Shown: piece after piece, positions 39,774 through 51,369 of the stretch
Layout: each line of letters opens with the position of its first letter
Numbering within the stretch: position 1 is the stretch's first letter
NCBI RefSeq assembly: GCF_020217485.1
Contig: NZ_JAEKMI010000006.1
Span: 1 to 64,000 of the forward strand
Length of the DNA: 64,000 nucleotides
Reading direction: 5' to 3'
Source: Mycobacterium sp. WUMAC-067
Lineage (GTDB): Bacteria > Actinomycetota > Actinomycetes > Mycobacteriales > Mycobacteriaceae
Notes under the pieces: generated by a model
Database searches by the model: none
What the model was told of the DNA's origin: nothing
The model's input: the letters and a program-made list of their open reading frames with translations, nothing else
Program-made: the position numbers and the translations under genes

Positions 39774-40784
39774 TCATCCGTGTTTCGGTTGTGGCGCATT
39801 CGCAATCAGCCCGTGAGCCCAGTTCAACGTCCAGTCGGTCGCCGGGGCGCCGTCGACGCTCCAGCACTGCGTCGTCGCATAGAGCGCGTGGACCGGTTGC
39901 GCGGCGCCGCCGGCCAACGTGTTCAGTGTGCTCGGCAGGTTGGCGATGCTGAAGGCCTCTTCCGGTGCGGCACAGATGAGGTCGCCCGGCGCGCAGATCT
40001 CGTTGGTCTTGCCGTTGAGGTCACCGAAGCCACCGGGGCGCGCACCGGTCATGGTCAGACCCATCCCGGACAGGATGGGCACCTCGTGCAACGTGACCTC
40101 GGCGCCCTGGCCCGGCGGGTTGGGGCCGATGTCGTTGCCGACCCCGAGCTGGCGACGCCCGTCAGCGATCAACGTCACACCCAACACCAGGTCGTCGTCG
40201 ACGGGCCCGCGGCCATTGCCGATATCGCTGGCGATGTCGCCCATGATCACCGCGCCCTGCGAAAAGCCCATCAGCACGTAGCTGGTGAGCGGGCACTTGG
40301 TGTTCATGTCGGTCATCGCCGCGACGGTGGCGCGGGTGCCTTCGGCCCGGCTGGCGTTGTAGGACATCTGCGTGTCGCCGCTCAACGGATTGTGGAACTG
40401 TGCGGTGTACGGGGTGGTGTAGGCCTGCACCCGCGACGCCGGGAAATCCTGGGTGATGCTCGCGGTCACCTTGTGCAGCAACGCGTTCGGGAATTGCATC
40501 GGGTTGGCGGGGTCGTCCTGCGGGGCGGACTCCCACGTGCCGGGGACGTTGACCAGCAGCACGTCGGGACACGAGGAGTCCTGGGATGCGGGTCGCGGCT
40601 TGTGCGGGTGCGACGTCGTCGAAGACGGGGGCAACACCCCGGGCGGCACCGCGCTGGGCTGCGACTCGCGCCCGCGCAGCACGGTGACGACGCCCACGAT
40701 GACCAACAAGACGACGCCGGCGACCGAAAGGGCCGCAATCCAGGCGAGGGTGCGGCGGCGCTTGCGCCGGGCGCTGTTAGCCAT
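39774..40784 (-). CDS. culp6: Cutinase-like lipase/thioesterase Culp6 (Rv3802c-like)
   Basis: A 336-residue membrane-anchored alpha/beta hydrolase, orthologue of Rv3802c, an essential periplasmic lipase/thioesterase of the mycolate locus. A basic N-terminus (RRKRRR) and single membrane helix (13-36) are followed by a Pro-rich linker and the cutinase domain. The nucleophile is Ser175 in GFSQG; the acid is in CAPGDLIC and the histidine in WAHGLI near the C-terminus. Paired cysteines (SSCPD/TKCPL and [10 protein letters not shown]) fit the cutinase fold. AGGAG at 40788-40792 sets the ATG at 40784. It lies between fbpD and fadD32, all leftward. Confidence 0.92.
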   Translation of the reverse strand: MANSARRKRRRTLAWIAALSVAGVVLLVIVGVVTVLRGRESQPSAVPPGVLPPSSTTSHPHKPRPASQDSSCPDVLLVNVPGTWESAPQDDPANPMQFPNALLHKVTASITQDFPASRVQAYTTPYTAQFHNPLSGDTQMSYNASRAEGTRATVAAMTDMNTKCPLTSYVLMGFSQGAVIMGDIASDIGNGRGPVDDDLVLGVTLIADGRRQLGVGNDIGPNPPGQGAEVTLHEVPILSGMGLTMTGARPGGFGDLNGKTNEICAPGDLICAAPEEAFSIANLPSTLNTLAGGAAQPVHALYATTQCWSVDGAPATDWTLNWAHGLIANAPQPKHG

Positions 40785-40880
40785 GTTCTCCTGCCAGCAG
40801 AGTCGGTGGATCGCAGCTCGGATCCGGGCAAGCGGCCCTGGAACCCCGGCTGCACTCCTACACGGTACCGGCTCGCAGAG

Positions 40881-41792
40881 CTAGCGGATGGCGCCGACGA
40901 TGTCGCCCGACATGGCCCCCAACTGCCCCGACCACGAGCCCCAGCCGTTGTCGCCGCCGCCCGGGAAGTCGAAGTGGCCGTTGTGCCCGCCGTTGCTGCG
41001 GTACTGCTGATAGAACTCCCGCGAACTGCCCATCGCCGCGGACGCCTGCCCGATCATCGCGGCGTCGTCGCCGCCCATGTTGGTCGGGCTGTAGACCCAC
41101 ACCCGGGTGTTGTTCTGCGCGAGCAGCGCCGCGTGCACGTACGGGTCGTGCCACTTCCACCGGCCCAGCTGCGGCGCCCCCCACATGCCGTTGCCGTCCA
41201 CGCCGCCGAACTGCTGCAGCCCGGCCAGGATGGCGCCGTTGTAGTTGGTGCTCGACGGGTACAGGAAGCCCGACAGCGAGCCGGCGAAGCCGAAGCGGTC
41301 GGGGTGGAAGGCGGCCAGCGCCATCGCGCCGTAGCCGCCCTGCGAGGCGCCGACGGCGCCGTGGCCACCGGGCGCGAGGCCCTTGTTGGCGGCCAGCCAG
41401 TCCGGCAGCTCGCTGGACAGGAAGGTGTCCCACTGCTTGCTGCCGTCCTGCTCCCAGTTGGTGTACATGCTCCAGGCGCCGCCGGCCGGGGCCACCACCG
41501 AGATGCCCTTGCCGCCCAGCGTGTTCATCGCGTTGCCGGCGGTGACCCAGTTGCTCACGTCGGGCGCCGCGTTGAAGGCGTCCAGCAGGTACACCGCGTG
41601 CGGACCACCGGCGAGGAAGGCCACCGGGATGTCGCGGCCCATGGCCGCCGACGGAACCATCAGGCTTTCGTAGCCCGCGGCCCTGGCTTTGCCGACGGTC
41701 CCGGCCGCCGGCGAAACGAAGACCAACCCGACCGCTAGCGCGGCAAAACAGAACGCCCGAAGAAGCGCTGGCACACCCCGCACGACCGTCAT
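40881..41792 (-). CDS. fbpD: MPT51/FbpD, secreted Ag85-related protein
   Basis: A 303-residue secreted protein of the antigen 85 family, orthologue of Rv3803c. Signal sequence about 1-38 (LLRAFCFAALAVGLVFVSPAAG), then the alpha/beta-hydrolase domain. MPT51 is regarded as lacking mycolyltransferase activity. Here the nucleophile elbow reads GASQGG with Ser150 at the Ag85 serine position, but the His position (THDW in Ag85A) is DNGW, and the FLEGF glutamate is not matched, so the triad is still incomplete. ATG 41792 is chosen because GGAGGGTGG precedes it; an in-frame codon at 41825 would add 11 residues. It is downstream of fbpA, behind a strong hairpin. Confidence 0.9.
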   Translation of the reverse strand: MTVVRGVPALLRAFCFAALAVGLVFVSPAAGTVGKARAAGYESLMVPSAAMGRDIPVAFLAGGPHAVYLLDAFNAAPDVSNWVTAGNAMNTLGGKGISVVAPAGGAWSMYTNWEQDGSKQWDTFLSSELPDWLAANKGLAPGGHGAVGASQGGYGAMALAAFHPDRFGFAGSLSGFLYPSSTNYNGAILAGLQQFGGVDGNGMWGAPQLGRWKWHDPYVHAALLAQNNTRVWVYSPTNMGGDDAAMIGQASAAMGSSREFYQQYRSNGGHNGHFDFPGGGDNGWGSWSGQLGAMSGDIVGAIR

Positions 41793-41889
41793 GTCCACCC
41801 TCCATCGTGTAGTCGCTGAATGCACAGTAGCCAGCGGCTCAGTACCCGCGCTCGCCGGGTAGTGAAACAGGTCACACGTGGGCGCGAAA

Positions 41890-41929
41890 GACTAACGGCG
41901 GAAACCTCGAAGGGTTCCCGCCGTCAGTC
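41890..41929 (-). terminator. Strong hairpin terminator between fbpA and fbpD
   Basis: Arms 41890-41906 and 41913-41929 (17 bases each) pair with only two mismatches, which become G-U wobbles in the leftward transcript; the loop is six bases. It begins 17 bases after the fbpA stop and is followed by only three U, so it is a weak-U-tail terminator as is common in mycobacteria, or a processing/stability hairpin. Confidence 0.75.
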
Positions 41930-41946
41930 GTGATGCTTGGCGTGTT

Positions 41947-43382
<1,436 letters not shown>

Positions 43383-45320
43383 TTACTCGCGAGGCGGGGG
43401 TGGGGCTTGTTCGGGTATCGGTAGCCCGCACCGTGCCAGTTCGTAAAGCGGGACCCGGTCGATCCGGTACTTGGTGAATTGGAAGGAGTGCAACACGTTG
43501 GACAGGAACCGATGCGGGTTCATCGGAGCGCGCACCGAGCCGAGCACCGCCTGGGTGTCGGGGCATTTCAGCGCCGCGACGGCGTCGGCGACCCACTGCG
43601 CGTCCAGGTAGCCCGGAATCCCCGGATACACCTTCACCCAGGGGCCGTCGGCGATCACCCAGTCCGGGAAGAGGTTCTTGTCGTGCCCGATGCGGCCGTG
43701 TTTCAGCCGCTCGGTGTGCTGCGCCAGGGGGTTGGCCAAACCGATCTGATCGATGACCCGCACGTCGAGCCCGACGTTCATGCCGACCATGCCGAGGTTG
43801 GTGAAAAACACCGCGTGCTGGGGCTTTTGCGGCGACTTGTCGGCGGGGCCGCCGGGCGGCGGCTGGGCCATCGGCACCAGGTCCCATTGGATGTAGTTGC
43901 CCGACGGCAGCAGCAACGCGCCGTCGGGGGTGTCGTTCAGGGCCGTCAGGATGGCGGCCATCCGCGGATAGCCCAGGTAGTCCGCGGCGGTCAGCGGATG
44001 CGCGTGACCGGTGGCCTGGGCGTAGAAGCGCCGTTCGTCGACGATGCCGGAGTAGGTGACGTGGGTGGCGTCATCGCCCATGCCGGATGAATTCGCCGCC
44101 CACAGCGCCCATCCGGCCACCCCGAGCCACAGCGCGGCGGCCGCGCCCGCCACCCAGTTGCCGGTCTCGCGCGAATAGTCCTGCCCGTCGGGGATGGCGA
44201 CGGGGACGACGGCCACCGGGGCCAGCAGGCAGAACAGCGGCGCCAGCAGCACCCGCGCATGCATGAAGTCGCCGCCTTGGCGGATCCAGTACAGGGCCTG
44301 CAGCAGGCCGCTGATCAGGACCCACGCCACCACCGCCGGCGGGCTGTGCACCGCGCGGGCCAGCCGCCCGTAGTCGGGCGCCAGCGCGGGCCGCAGGAAC
44401 GACGGGCGCCGCCGGGCGGCGAACAGCAGCGCTCCCAGCGGCACGAGCAGCACCACGGGGATCCACACCGCGTAGGGGCCGTCGAAGTTCGAGAGGTAGA
44501 TCATGCCCTGGGACCACTTGTCGCCGGCCGCGTCCTTGGCCAGGGCGGTCCCCGGCACCAGCAGGCCGTAATAGCCCATCCGGAAGATCTCGTAGGCGAC
44601 CGGCAGGAAACCGCCGGCCGCCACGATCAACGCGCGGCGCCGCCAGGTCCGGGCCGCGATCAGCATCATGATCAGCGCCAGCCCACCCATGAGGGCCAGC
44701 TCGGGCCGGACCAGGACGCTGAACCCGGCGACGAACGCCAGCGCGCCGACGAACACCTGCTTGTCCGCGCGGTTGCGCACCGGCTGCGCCCAGCAGACCA
44801 TCATCCACCACAGCAGCCCGAGGTAGGCCAGGGCCAAACCGCTTTCCAGGCCGGAGGTGGCGAAGTCACGCGCCGGCGGCAGCGCGATGTACACCAACGC
44901 CCCCGCGGGCAACATGATCGCTTTGCGACCGCGCAGGCTGGGCGCGTACAACCGCGCGGCGCCCAGCATCAGCAGCGCCACACCGAGCACCGAAAGCACC
45001 AGCGCCAGAGCCAAAGCCACGTACTCCATGCGCAGTGGGCCGCCGACCCAGCCGCCCGCGTACATCAGGTACGTCCAGGCGGTGGAGGTGTTGGCCTCCA
45101 CCCGCTCGCCCTGGTTGAAAACCGGTCCGTTGCCGGCGAGCAGGTTGCGCACGGTGCGCAACACGATGAGCCCGTCGTCGGCGATCCACCGCCGCTGCCA
45201 GGCGCCCCACGCGAACAGGGCGGCGACCACCGCAACGCCGATCCAGAGGCTGGTCCGCACCATGGTCGTGTACGGGAACACCGGCCAGCCGGGCCGCCTG
45301 ATCACCGGCCGGCTGCGCAT
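43383..45320 (-). CDS. aftB: Terminal arabinofuranosyltransferase AftB
   Basis: A GT-C membrane enzyme, orthologue of Rv3805c, that caps arabinan with beta-1,2-arabinofuranose. About ten membrane helices, then a periplasmic C-terminal domain. The catalytic acidic loop is in RRWIADDGLIVLRTVRNLLAGNGPVFNQGERVE near the N-terminus, as in GT-C DprP-arabinose enzymes. Starts are ambiguous: ATGs at 45323 and 45320 have AAGG in front; ATG 45263 (MVRTSLW) matches the recalled H37Rv start, giving 626 residues. I list 45320 (645 residues). It is the last gene of the glf-glfT2-PAP2-ubiA-aftB series. Confidence 0.92.
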   Translation of the reverse strand: MRSRPVIRRPGWPVFPYTTMVRTSLWIGVAVVAALFAWGAWQRRWIADDGLIVLRTVRNLLAGNGPVFNQGERVEANTSTAWTYLMYAGGWVGGPLRMEYVALALALVLSVLGVALLMLGAARLYAPSLRGRKAIMLPAGALVYIALPPARDFATSGLESGLALAYLGLLWWMMVCWAQPVRNRADKQVFVGALAFVAGFSVLVRPELALMGGLALIMMLIAARTWRRRALIVAAGGFLPVAYEIFRMGYYGLLVPGTALAKDAAGDKWSQGMIYLSNFDGPYAVWIPVVLLVPLGALLFAARRRPSFLRPALAPDYGRLARAVHSPPAVVAWVLISGLLQALYWIRQGGDFMHARVLLAPLFCLLAPVAVVPVAIPDGQDYSRETGNWVAGAAAALWLGVAGWALWAANSSGMGDDATHVTYSGIVDERRFYAQATGHAHPLTAADYLGYPRMAAILTALNDTPDGALLLPSGNYIQWDLVPMAQPPPGGPADKSPQKPQHAVFFTNLGMVGMNVGLDVRVIDQIGLANPLAQHTERLKHGRIGHDKNLFPDWVIADGPWVKVYPGIPGYLDAQWVADAVAALKCPDTQAVLGSVRAPMNPHRFLSNVLHSFQFTKYRIDRVPLYELARCGLPIPEQAPPPPRE

Positions 45321-45351
45321 CATGCGCGCCTTGAGCGCCTGCAGCTCGGGG

Positions 45352-46269
45352 CTAACCGAAGGCAACGGCGGCTCCAATGGTCGCGATCCACGCCACCGCC
45401 AGCAGCTGCAACACACGGTCCCGCAACGCGATGTCTTCGGGTTCCCCGGCCAGACCGCCGTCCACGTCGACCGCGTAGCGCAGGATCGCGATGGTGAACG
45501 GGACCATGGAGACCGCGAACCAGGACCCCGAGTGGCGGTCGCGCTCGAACGCCCACAAGCCGTAACAGACCACCACCGCGGTGGCCGACAAGGTCCAGAC
45601 GAACCTCAGGTAAGTACTGGTGTAGCTCTCGAGCGACTTGCGGATCTTGGCGCCGGTGCGTTCGGCCAATTGCAGTTCGGCGTAACGCTTGCCGGCCACC
45701 ATGAACAGCGACGCGAACGCCGCCGAGAGCAAAAACCATTGGGACAGTGGGATTTCGGTGGCCACACCACCGGCGATGGCACGGAGCAGATAGGCCGAAG
45801 ACACGATGCAAATGTCAAGCACCGCTTGGTGTTTGAGACCGAAGCAATACGCCAGTTGCATGCCCAGGTAGACGGCCATCACCAGCGCGAGGTTCGGGGT
45901 CACCACCCAGGCGATGCCCAGCGAGGCCGTACCCAACAGCACCGCCAGGGCGTAGGCAAGCCACTCGGGCACCACGCCCGCCGCGATCGGGCGGAACCTC
46001 TTGGTGGGGTGCTCGCGGTCGGCCTCGACGTCGCGCACATCGTTGACCAAATAGATCGACGACGCGGCCAGGCTGAACACCACGAACGCCAACCCAACCT
46101 GGGTGAGCATCTGCCCGTAGTCGTATCGAATCCCGCTGCCCAGCCCCGCCACCGGCGCGGCCAGCACCAAGACGTTCTTGACCCATTGGCGGGGGCGCAG
46201 CGCCTTGATCACCCCGGCGACCAGGTTGCTGGGCGGTCCGGCCACCGCTTCCTTGGTTTCCTCGGTCAT
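45352..46269 (-). CDS. ubiA: Decaprenyl-phosphate phosphoribosyltransferase UbiA
   Basis: A 305-residue UbiA-fold prenyltransferase-like membrane enzyme, orthologue of Rv3806c. It transfers phosphoribose from PRPP to decaprenyl phosphate, the first committed step to decaprenyl-phosphoryl-arabinose. The Mg-binding motif NDVRDVEAD is at 76-84, and the second aspartate region is in YCFGLKHQAVLDICIV. Eight or nine helices are expected. Its ATG overlaps the stop of the PAP2 gene (ATGA, 46266-46269), so the kinase-free synthesis steps of precursor formation are coupled with dephosphorylation. Confidence 0.95.
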   Translation of the reverse strand: MTEETKEAVAGPPSNLVAGVIKALRPRQWVKNVLVLAAPVAGLGSGIRYDYGQMLTQVGLAFVVFSLAASSIYLVNDVRDVEADREHPTKRFRPIAAGVVPEWLAYALAVLLGTASLGIAWVVTPNLALVMAVYLGMQLAYCFGLKHQAVLDICIVSSAYLLRAIAGGVATEIPLSQWFLLSAAFASLFMVAGKRYAELQLAERTGAKIRKSLESYTSTYLRFVWTLSATAVVVCYGLWAFERDRHSGSWFAVSMVPFTIAILRYAVDVDGGLAGEPEDIALRDRVLQLLAVAWIATIGAAVAFG

Positions 46270-46814
46270 TCGTCACCTCTTACAACCTCTTGCACCTGTC
46301 CTGCGCGGCGCGCGATCGCCGCGATGACGGCACCCAGGGCGATGCCGCAGGCCACGTCGCTGGGGTAGTGCACGCCCAGCAACATTCGCGACAACGCCAT
46401 CGGCGGCACCAGGACCGCCGGTAGCGGCAGACCGGTGGTCCGGCCCATCAGGATCGCGGCGGCTGTGGTGGAAGTGGCATGTGCGGACGGAAAACTCAAC
46501 TTGCTGGGCGTGCCGACGTTGACCACGACGGCGGGATCGTGGGGCCGTTTGCGGCGCACGATCCGCTTGACGATCACGGCGGCGGCGTGGGCAACGAAGG
46601 CTCCCGCCCCGGCGACCAGCCAGTCCGCGCGCCGCCTCGGCGACAGGACCGCGCCGAGCAGGGCCACGGCCACCCAGCCGATGCTGTGCTCGCCGAAGTG
46701 GGACAGCGCGCGCGCCACCGTTAATGCCCCGGGGCGATCGGCCAGTGCAGCCTGGACGACGACCAGCGCGGCCACCTCACCGCGCGGAGCCTGCGCAGCA
46801 GAGGCGTCAGGCAT
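46266..46814 (-). CDS. PAP2-superfamily phosphatase, decaprenyl-phosphoryl-5-phosphoribose phosphatase (Rv3807c-like)
   Basis: A 182-residue membrane phosphatase, orthologue of Rv3807c, the candidate for removing the 5-phosphate from the UbiA product. The three PAP2 motifs are visible: KRIVRRKRP (83-91), PSAH (109-112) and SRMLLGVHYPSD (142-153). ATG 46814 overlaps the glfT2 stop by eight bases, and its own stop overlaps ubiA by four. The open frame continues upstream to 46994 but only inside glfT2 in another frame, with Cys/Arg-rich nonsense. Confidence 0.9.
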   Translation of the reverse strand: MPDASAAQAPRGEVAALVVVQAALADRPGALTVARALSHFGEHSIGWVAVALLGAVLSPRRRADWLVAGAGAFVAHAAAVIVKRIVRRKRPHDPAVVVNVGTPSKLSFPSAHATSTTAAAILMGRTTGLPLPAVLVPPMALSRMLLGVHYPSDVACGIALGAVIAAIARRAGQVQEVVRGDE

Positions 46815-48693
46815 GTTCAGCAGCTGGCAGCAACGCCGTCTCCCACTTCTGCTTGCTGGACAACACCGGCAGCGCGTCGCGGTACACCCTGCGCATCTCG
46901 TCGAAGCGGCTGAGCAGCTGACGCTGGCGGCGCAGCGATTTGAACAACAGCGAGAACATCTTTCGCCGGTCCCGCTGCCGGTAGACCACGCCACACCCGT
47001 CGGCCGTCGTGACCGTCACGCCGTCCACCGTGCACAACCGGAACCAGCGCGCATCCTGGGTCGCCACGTTGTACTCCGGACACCGGTGGGCGTCGGGGTC
47101 CGCCTTGGTCGCGTTGTGCAGGATCCCGCGGGCCAGCCGGTAGCCGATCGACGCCGGGTTCACCGGCGGGTTCATCGCCTTGCTCTGGTAGCGCGGCTGC
47201 GGCAGTTCGCTGGCCGCCGGGAGCACCACCGCGTCCGGGTATTCCTTGCGCAGGCGATGCACCTCCGGCAGCGCGGATTCCAGGATCGAGAAGATGTGCT
47301 CGGGTCCGGCGAGAAAGTCGTCGATGGCCTTGTTCTGGATGGCCACCGTCGAATACTCAAGGCAGGCAAGGTGTTTCAGCGTCGCCTTGAGGTGGCTGCG
47401 CACCAGCCCGGTGATGTCGCCGTCCCAGTGCAGCGCGGCGACCACCAGCCGGTTGCGCAGGTGGAAGTAGGCCTGCCAGTCGATGGCGTCGTCCTTGTCG
47501 CTCCACGCCATGTGCCAGATCGCGGCGCCGGGCAGCGTGACGGTCGGATATCCGTGCTCGCCGGCGCGCAGACCGTATTCGGCGTCGTCCCATTTGATGA
47601 ACAGCGGCAGCGGCTGGCCCAGCTCCTCGGCGACCTGCCGCGGGATCATGCACGTCCACCAGCCGTTGAAGTCGACGTCGATGCGGCGGTGCAGCAGGGC
47701 GCTCCGAGAGTTCTTGTCGCTCAACGGGAATTCGGCGAAGTCGTGGTCGTATTCGGCGTGCGGGGCGGCGGTCCACATGAAGTTGGCCTGGTTGACGACC
47801 TCGCCCATGATGTGCAGGTGTGACGGCTCCTGCAGGTTGAGCATCTGCCCGCCGACGAGCATCGGCGTCTTGGCGAAGCGGTGCATCGCCAGCACCCGCA
47901 GGATCGAGTCCGGCTCGATGCGGATGTCGTCGTCCATGAACAGGATCTGTTGGCAGTCGGTGTTTTTCAGCGCCTCGTACATCACCCGGCTGTAGCCACC
48001 GGAGCCGCCGAGGTTGGGCTGGTCGTGAATCGACAGCCGATCGCCCAGGCCCGCGGCCGCCGCCGGAAAGTCCGGGTGATCGCGCACCTTGCGGACGCCC
48101 TGGTCCGGGACGATCACCGCGCCGATCACCTCGTCCACCAAGGGATCCGCGGTGAGGTCGGCCAGGGCGTTGACGCAGTCGGCGGGTCGATTGAAGGTGG
48201 GGATGCCGACGGCGATGTTGGCCGGGACCGGGGCGGGCTCGGTCGCATACCAGCCGCCGCTGATCAAGTTGACCGCGCTGTCGGTGGTGATGTCGAACCA
48301 GATCCAGCCGCCGTCCTCGAACGGCTTGAGCGGCACCTCGATCTCGACGACCGCCGGCTGTTCGTCGGTGCCGACAAATTGACGGCCCTCCACCGAGATT
48401 CGCACCCCGGTGGCCTTCGTCCGGTACACGTCGACCCGCCCGGTTCCGGTCAGCTCCACCCGCAGCACCACCGAAGAGCAGATGGACCAGCGCCGCCAGT
48501 AGCTGGCCGGGAACGCGTTGAAGTAGGTGGCGAACGACACCTCGGACTCTTTGCCGATCTCCAGCGAGGTGCGGCTCGTCGCGTGCGCCCGCCGGGCGTT
48601 GGTCGTCGACTCCTCCAGATACAGCTTGCGCACGTCCAGCGGCTCGCCGGGGCGCGGCAGGATGATTCGGGACAGCAGGCTCACGGCGGACAT
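46807..48693 (-). CDS. glfT2: Galactofuranosyltransferase GlfT2
   Basis: A 628-residue processive GT2 enzyme, orthologue of Rv3808c, that polymerises the galactan with alternating beta-1,5 and beta-1,6 galactofuranose. N-terminal beta-sandwich (about 1-150), GT-A domain with IPTFNRPADC and metal-binding DDD (254-256, in FMDDDIRI), acceptor-site WDDAEYG and the metal-binding histidine in AAIWHMAW, then C-terminal helices that form the tetramer. It follows glf by 49 bp and overlaps the PAP2 gene start. Confidence 0.96.
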   Translation of the reverse strand: MSAVSLLSRIILPRPGEPLDVRKLYLEESTTNARRAHATSRTSLEIGKESEVSFATYFNAFPASYWRRWSICSSVVLRVELTGTGRVDVYRTKATGVRISVEGRQFVGTDEQPAVVEIEVPLKPFEDGGWIWFDITTDSAVNLISGGWYATEPAPVPANIAVGIPTFNRPADCVNALADLTADPLVDEVIGAVIVPDQGVRKVRDHPDFPAAAAGLGDRLSIHDQPNLGGSGGYSRVMYEALKNTDCQQILFMDDDIRIEPDSILRVLAMHRFAKTPMLVGGQMLNLQEPSHLHIMGEVVNQANFMWTAAPHAEYDHDFAEFPLSDKNSRSALLHRRIDVDFNGWWTCMIPRQVAEELGQPLPLFIKWDDAEYGLRAGEHGYPTVTLPGAAIWHMAWSDKDDAIDWQAYFHLRNRLVVAALHWDGDITGLVRSHLKATLKHLACLEYSTVAIQNKAIDDFLAGPEHIFSILESALPEVHRLRKEYPDAVVLPAASELPQPRYQSKAMNPPVNPASIGYRLARGILHNATKADPDAHRCPEYNVATQDARWFRLCTVDGVTVTTADGCGVVYRQRDRRKMFSLLFKSLRRQRQLLSRFDEMRRVYRDALPVLSSKQKWETALLPAAEHA

Positions 48694-48742
48694 CAGGCGC
48701 CACTCCTCCTCATCGCTTCGCTCTGCATCGTCGTAGCACGCA

Positions 48743-49981
<1,239 letters not shown>

Positions 49982-50202
49982 CTAACCCATTTGGCGAGGC
50001 CACGCAGAGGGCCGGCCGTTCAACCACGGCCGTCGGGACGGCCGGGATCCGCGATCACAGTCCTGGTCGCAATTGCCTCACGATTCAATATCACCACTCT
50101 AGTAACAGGGTCCCCACTCGTACCATCGACTGTGTGTGATTCCAGCCAGATAGGACCGGCGGGACCGCAAACACAACACATAGTCAGATTGAGGAGACTT
50201 CC

Positions 50203-51237
50203 GTGCCGAACCGACGCCGACGCAAGCTCTCGACAGCCATGAGCGCGGTTGCCGCCCTGGCAGTGGCGAGTCCGTGCGCTTACTTCCTTGTCTACGAATC
50301 GACGGCCGACAACAAGGCGCCCGAGCATCACGACTTCAAGCAGGCCGCGGTGATGAGCGACCTGCCCGGCGAGCTGATGGGCGCGCTGTCGCAGGGGCTG
50401 TCGCAATTCGGGATCAACATGCCTCCGGTGCCCGCCTTGAGCGGGGGCGCGACCACACCGGGTCTCGCCAGCCCGGGCCTGGGCACTCCCGGCCTGGGAT
50501 CCCCCGGACTGGGGACGACGGGCCTGACCAATCCGGGCTTGACGAGCCCCGGCTTGACCAGCCCCGGCCTCACGAACCCCGGTTTGACCAGCCCCGGGCT
50601 GGCGAGCCCGGGCCTCACGAGCCCCGGCGCGGCACCCACGACGCCCGGGCTCACCGCGCCGGGTGCGCTGCCGGCCACCCCGGGCACGGGCATCGCGACC
50701 CCGGGCGCCGGGCTCAACCCGGCGCTGTCCAACCCCGGGCTGACCAGCCCGGCCGGGGTGGCACCGGGGCTGGGCAGCCCCACCCTGTCGCCGAGCGAAG
50801 TTCCCATCGACTCCGGGGCCGGACTGGACCCGGGCGTCGGTGGCACCTACCCGATCCTCGGCGACCCGTCGACCTTCGGTAACGCCTCGCCCATCGGCGG
50901 CGGCACCGGACTGGGCGGTGGCTCCGGGTCCGGCGCCAGCGGCGGCCTGGTCAACGACGTCATGCAAGCGGCCAACCAGTTGGGCGCCGGCCAGGCGATT
51001 GACCTGCTCAAGGGCCTGGTGATGCCGGCCATCACGCAGGGCATGCAGGGCGGCGGGGCCGCGGGCGCCCTCCCGGGTGCCGCCGCGGGCGCCCTCCCGG
51101 GTGCGGCCGCGGGCGCTCTGCCGGGCGCCGCGGGTGCCCTGCCCGGCGCCGCGGCGGGAGCTCTTCCGGCCGCCGCGGGTGCTGCCGGTGCGCTGCCGGC
51201 GGCCGCGGGCGCGGTACCGGCTCTGCCCCCGGTCTGA
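50203..51237 (+). CDS. erp: Exported repetitive protein Erp (PirG)
   Basis: A 344-residue cell-surface virulence-associated protein, orthologue of Rv3810. Signal sequence 1-30 with RRRRK and a hydrophobic core, a conserved N-terminal domain (about 31-80), a central PGLTS-type pentapeptide region (about 84-140) with five exact PGLTS copies plus variants, and a conserved segment FGNASPIGG-GGLVNDVMQAANQLGAGQAIDLLKGLVMPAI. The C-terminus is an Ala/Gly/Leu/Pro array of repeated AGALPGA units (about 286-340), which I do not recall from the M. tuberculosis form. GTG 50203 has a perfect GAGGAG at 50191-50196. It is divergent from glf and ends at a strong terminator. Confidence 0.93.
   Translation: MPNRRRRKLSTAMSAVAALAVASPCAYFLVYESTADNKAPEHHDFKQAAVMSDLPGELMGALSQGLSQFGINMPPVPALSGGATTPGLASPGLGTPGLGSPGLGTTGLTNPGLTSPGLTSPGLTNPGLTSPGLASPGLTSPGAAPTTPGLTAPGALPATPGTGIATPGAGLNPALSNPGLTSPAGVAPGLGSPTLSPSEVPIDSGAGLDPGVGGTYPILGDPSTFGNASPIGGGTGLGGGSGSGASGGLVNDVMQAANQLGAGQAIDLLKGLVMPAITQGMQGGGAAGALPGAAAGALPGAAAGALPGAAGALPGAAAGALPAAAGAAGALPAAAGAVPALPPV
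51057..51210 (+). repeat. Ala-Gly-Leu-Pro repeat array at the 3' end of erp
   Basis: A GC-rich stretch of 24-bp-like and 15-bp-like repeats encoding AGALPGAA-type units, five or six copies with synonymous drift. It is likely to vary in copy number among strains. Confidence 0.75.
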
Positions 51238-51260
51238 CCTTTATTCAAACCCTCCACCAG

Positions 51261-51290
51261 ACGGCACCGCAGAATCTTCTGCGGTGCCGT
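51261..51290 (+). terminator. Intrinsic terminator after erp
   Basis: Two perfectly complementary 14-base arms (51261-51274 and 51277-51290; ACGGCACCGCAGAA and its complement) with a minimal TC loop, followed by CGATTTT. It begins 23 bases after the erp stop. Confidence 0.9.
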
Positions 51291-51357
51291 CGATTTTGGT
51301 GCGGATTCAGCCGCGCTCAACCTCGTGTCGTCTCATAGATAACATTAGAAACACACG

Positions 51358-51363
51358 TAACAT
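51358..51363 (+). promoter_or_regulatory. -10 element for the secreted amidase gene, second copy of TAACAT
   Basis: TAACAT ends six bases before GTG 51370, fitting TANNNT and a leaderless start. A second TAACAT lies at 51340-51345, 18 bp upstream, in an AT-rich patch. GTAACA-type elements occur in MtrA-bound promoters of cell-wall hydrolase genes, which is a possible but unproven link. Confidence 0.5.
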
Positions 51364-51369
51364 CGCCTG

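Noticed and set aside
37125..41738. A 1537-codon open frame on the plus strand over fadD32, culp6 and fbpD.
   Set aside because: It crosses three well-supported genes and two intergenic gaps on the opposite strand and its product has composition typical of antisense frames in GC-rich DNA.
41893..41946. Small RNA gene between fbpD and fbpA.
   Set aside because: The only structure is the long hairpin just after the fbpA stop, better explained as a terminator; no separate promoter is seen.
50328..50846. A 172-codon minus-strand frame opposite erp with Pro/Gly repeats.
   Set aside because: It is the complement of the PGLTS repeat region; erp itself has a signal sequence, a perfect ribosome site and a terminator.
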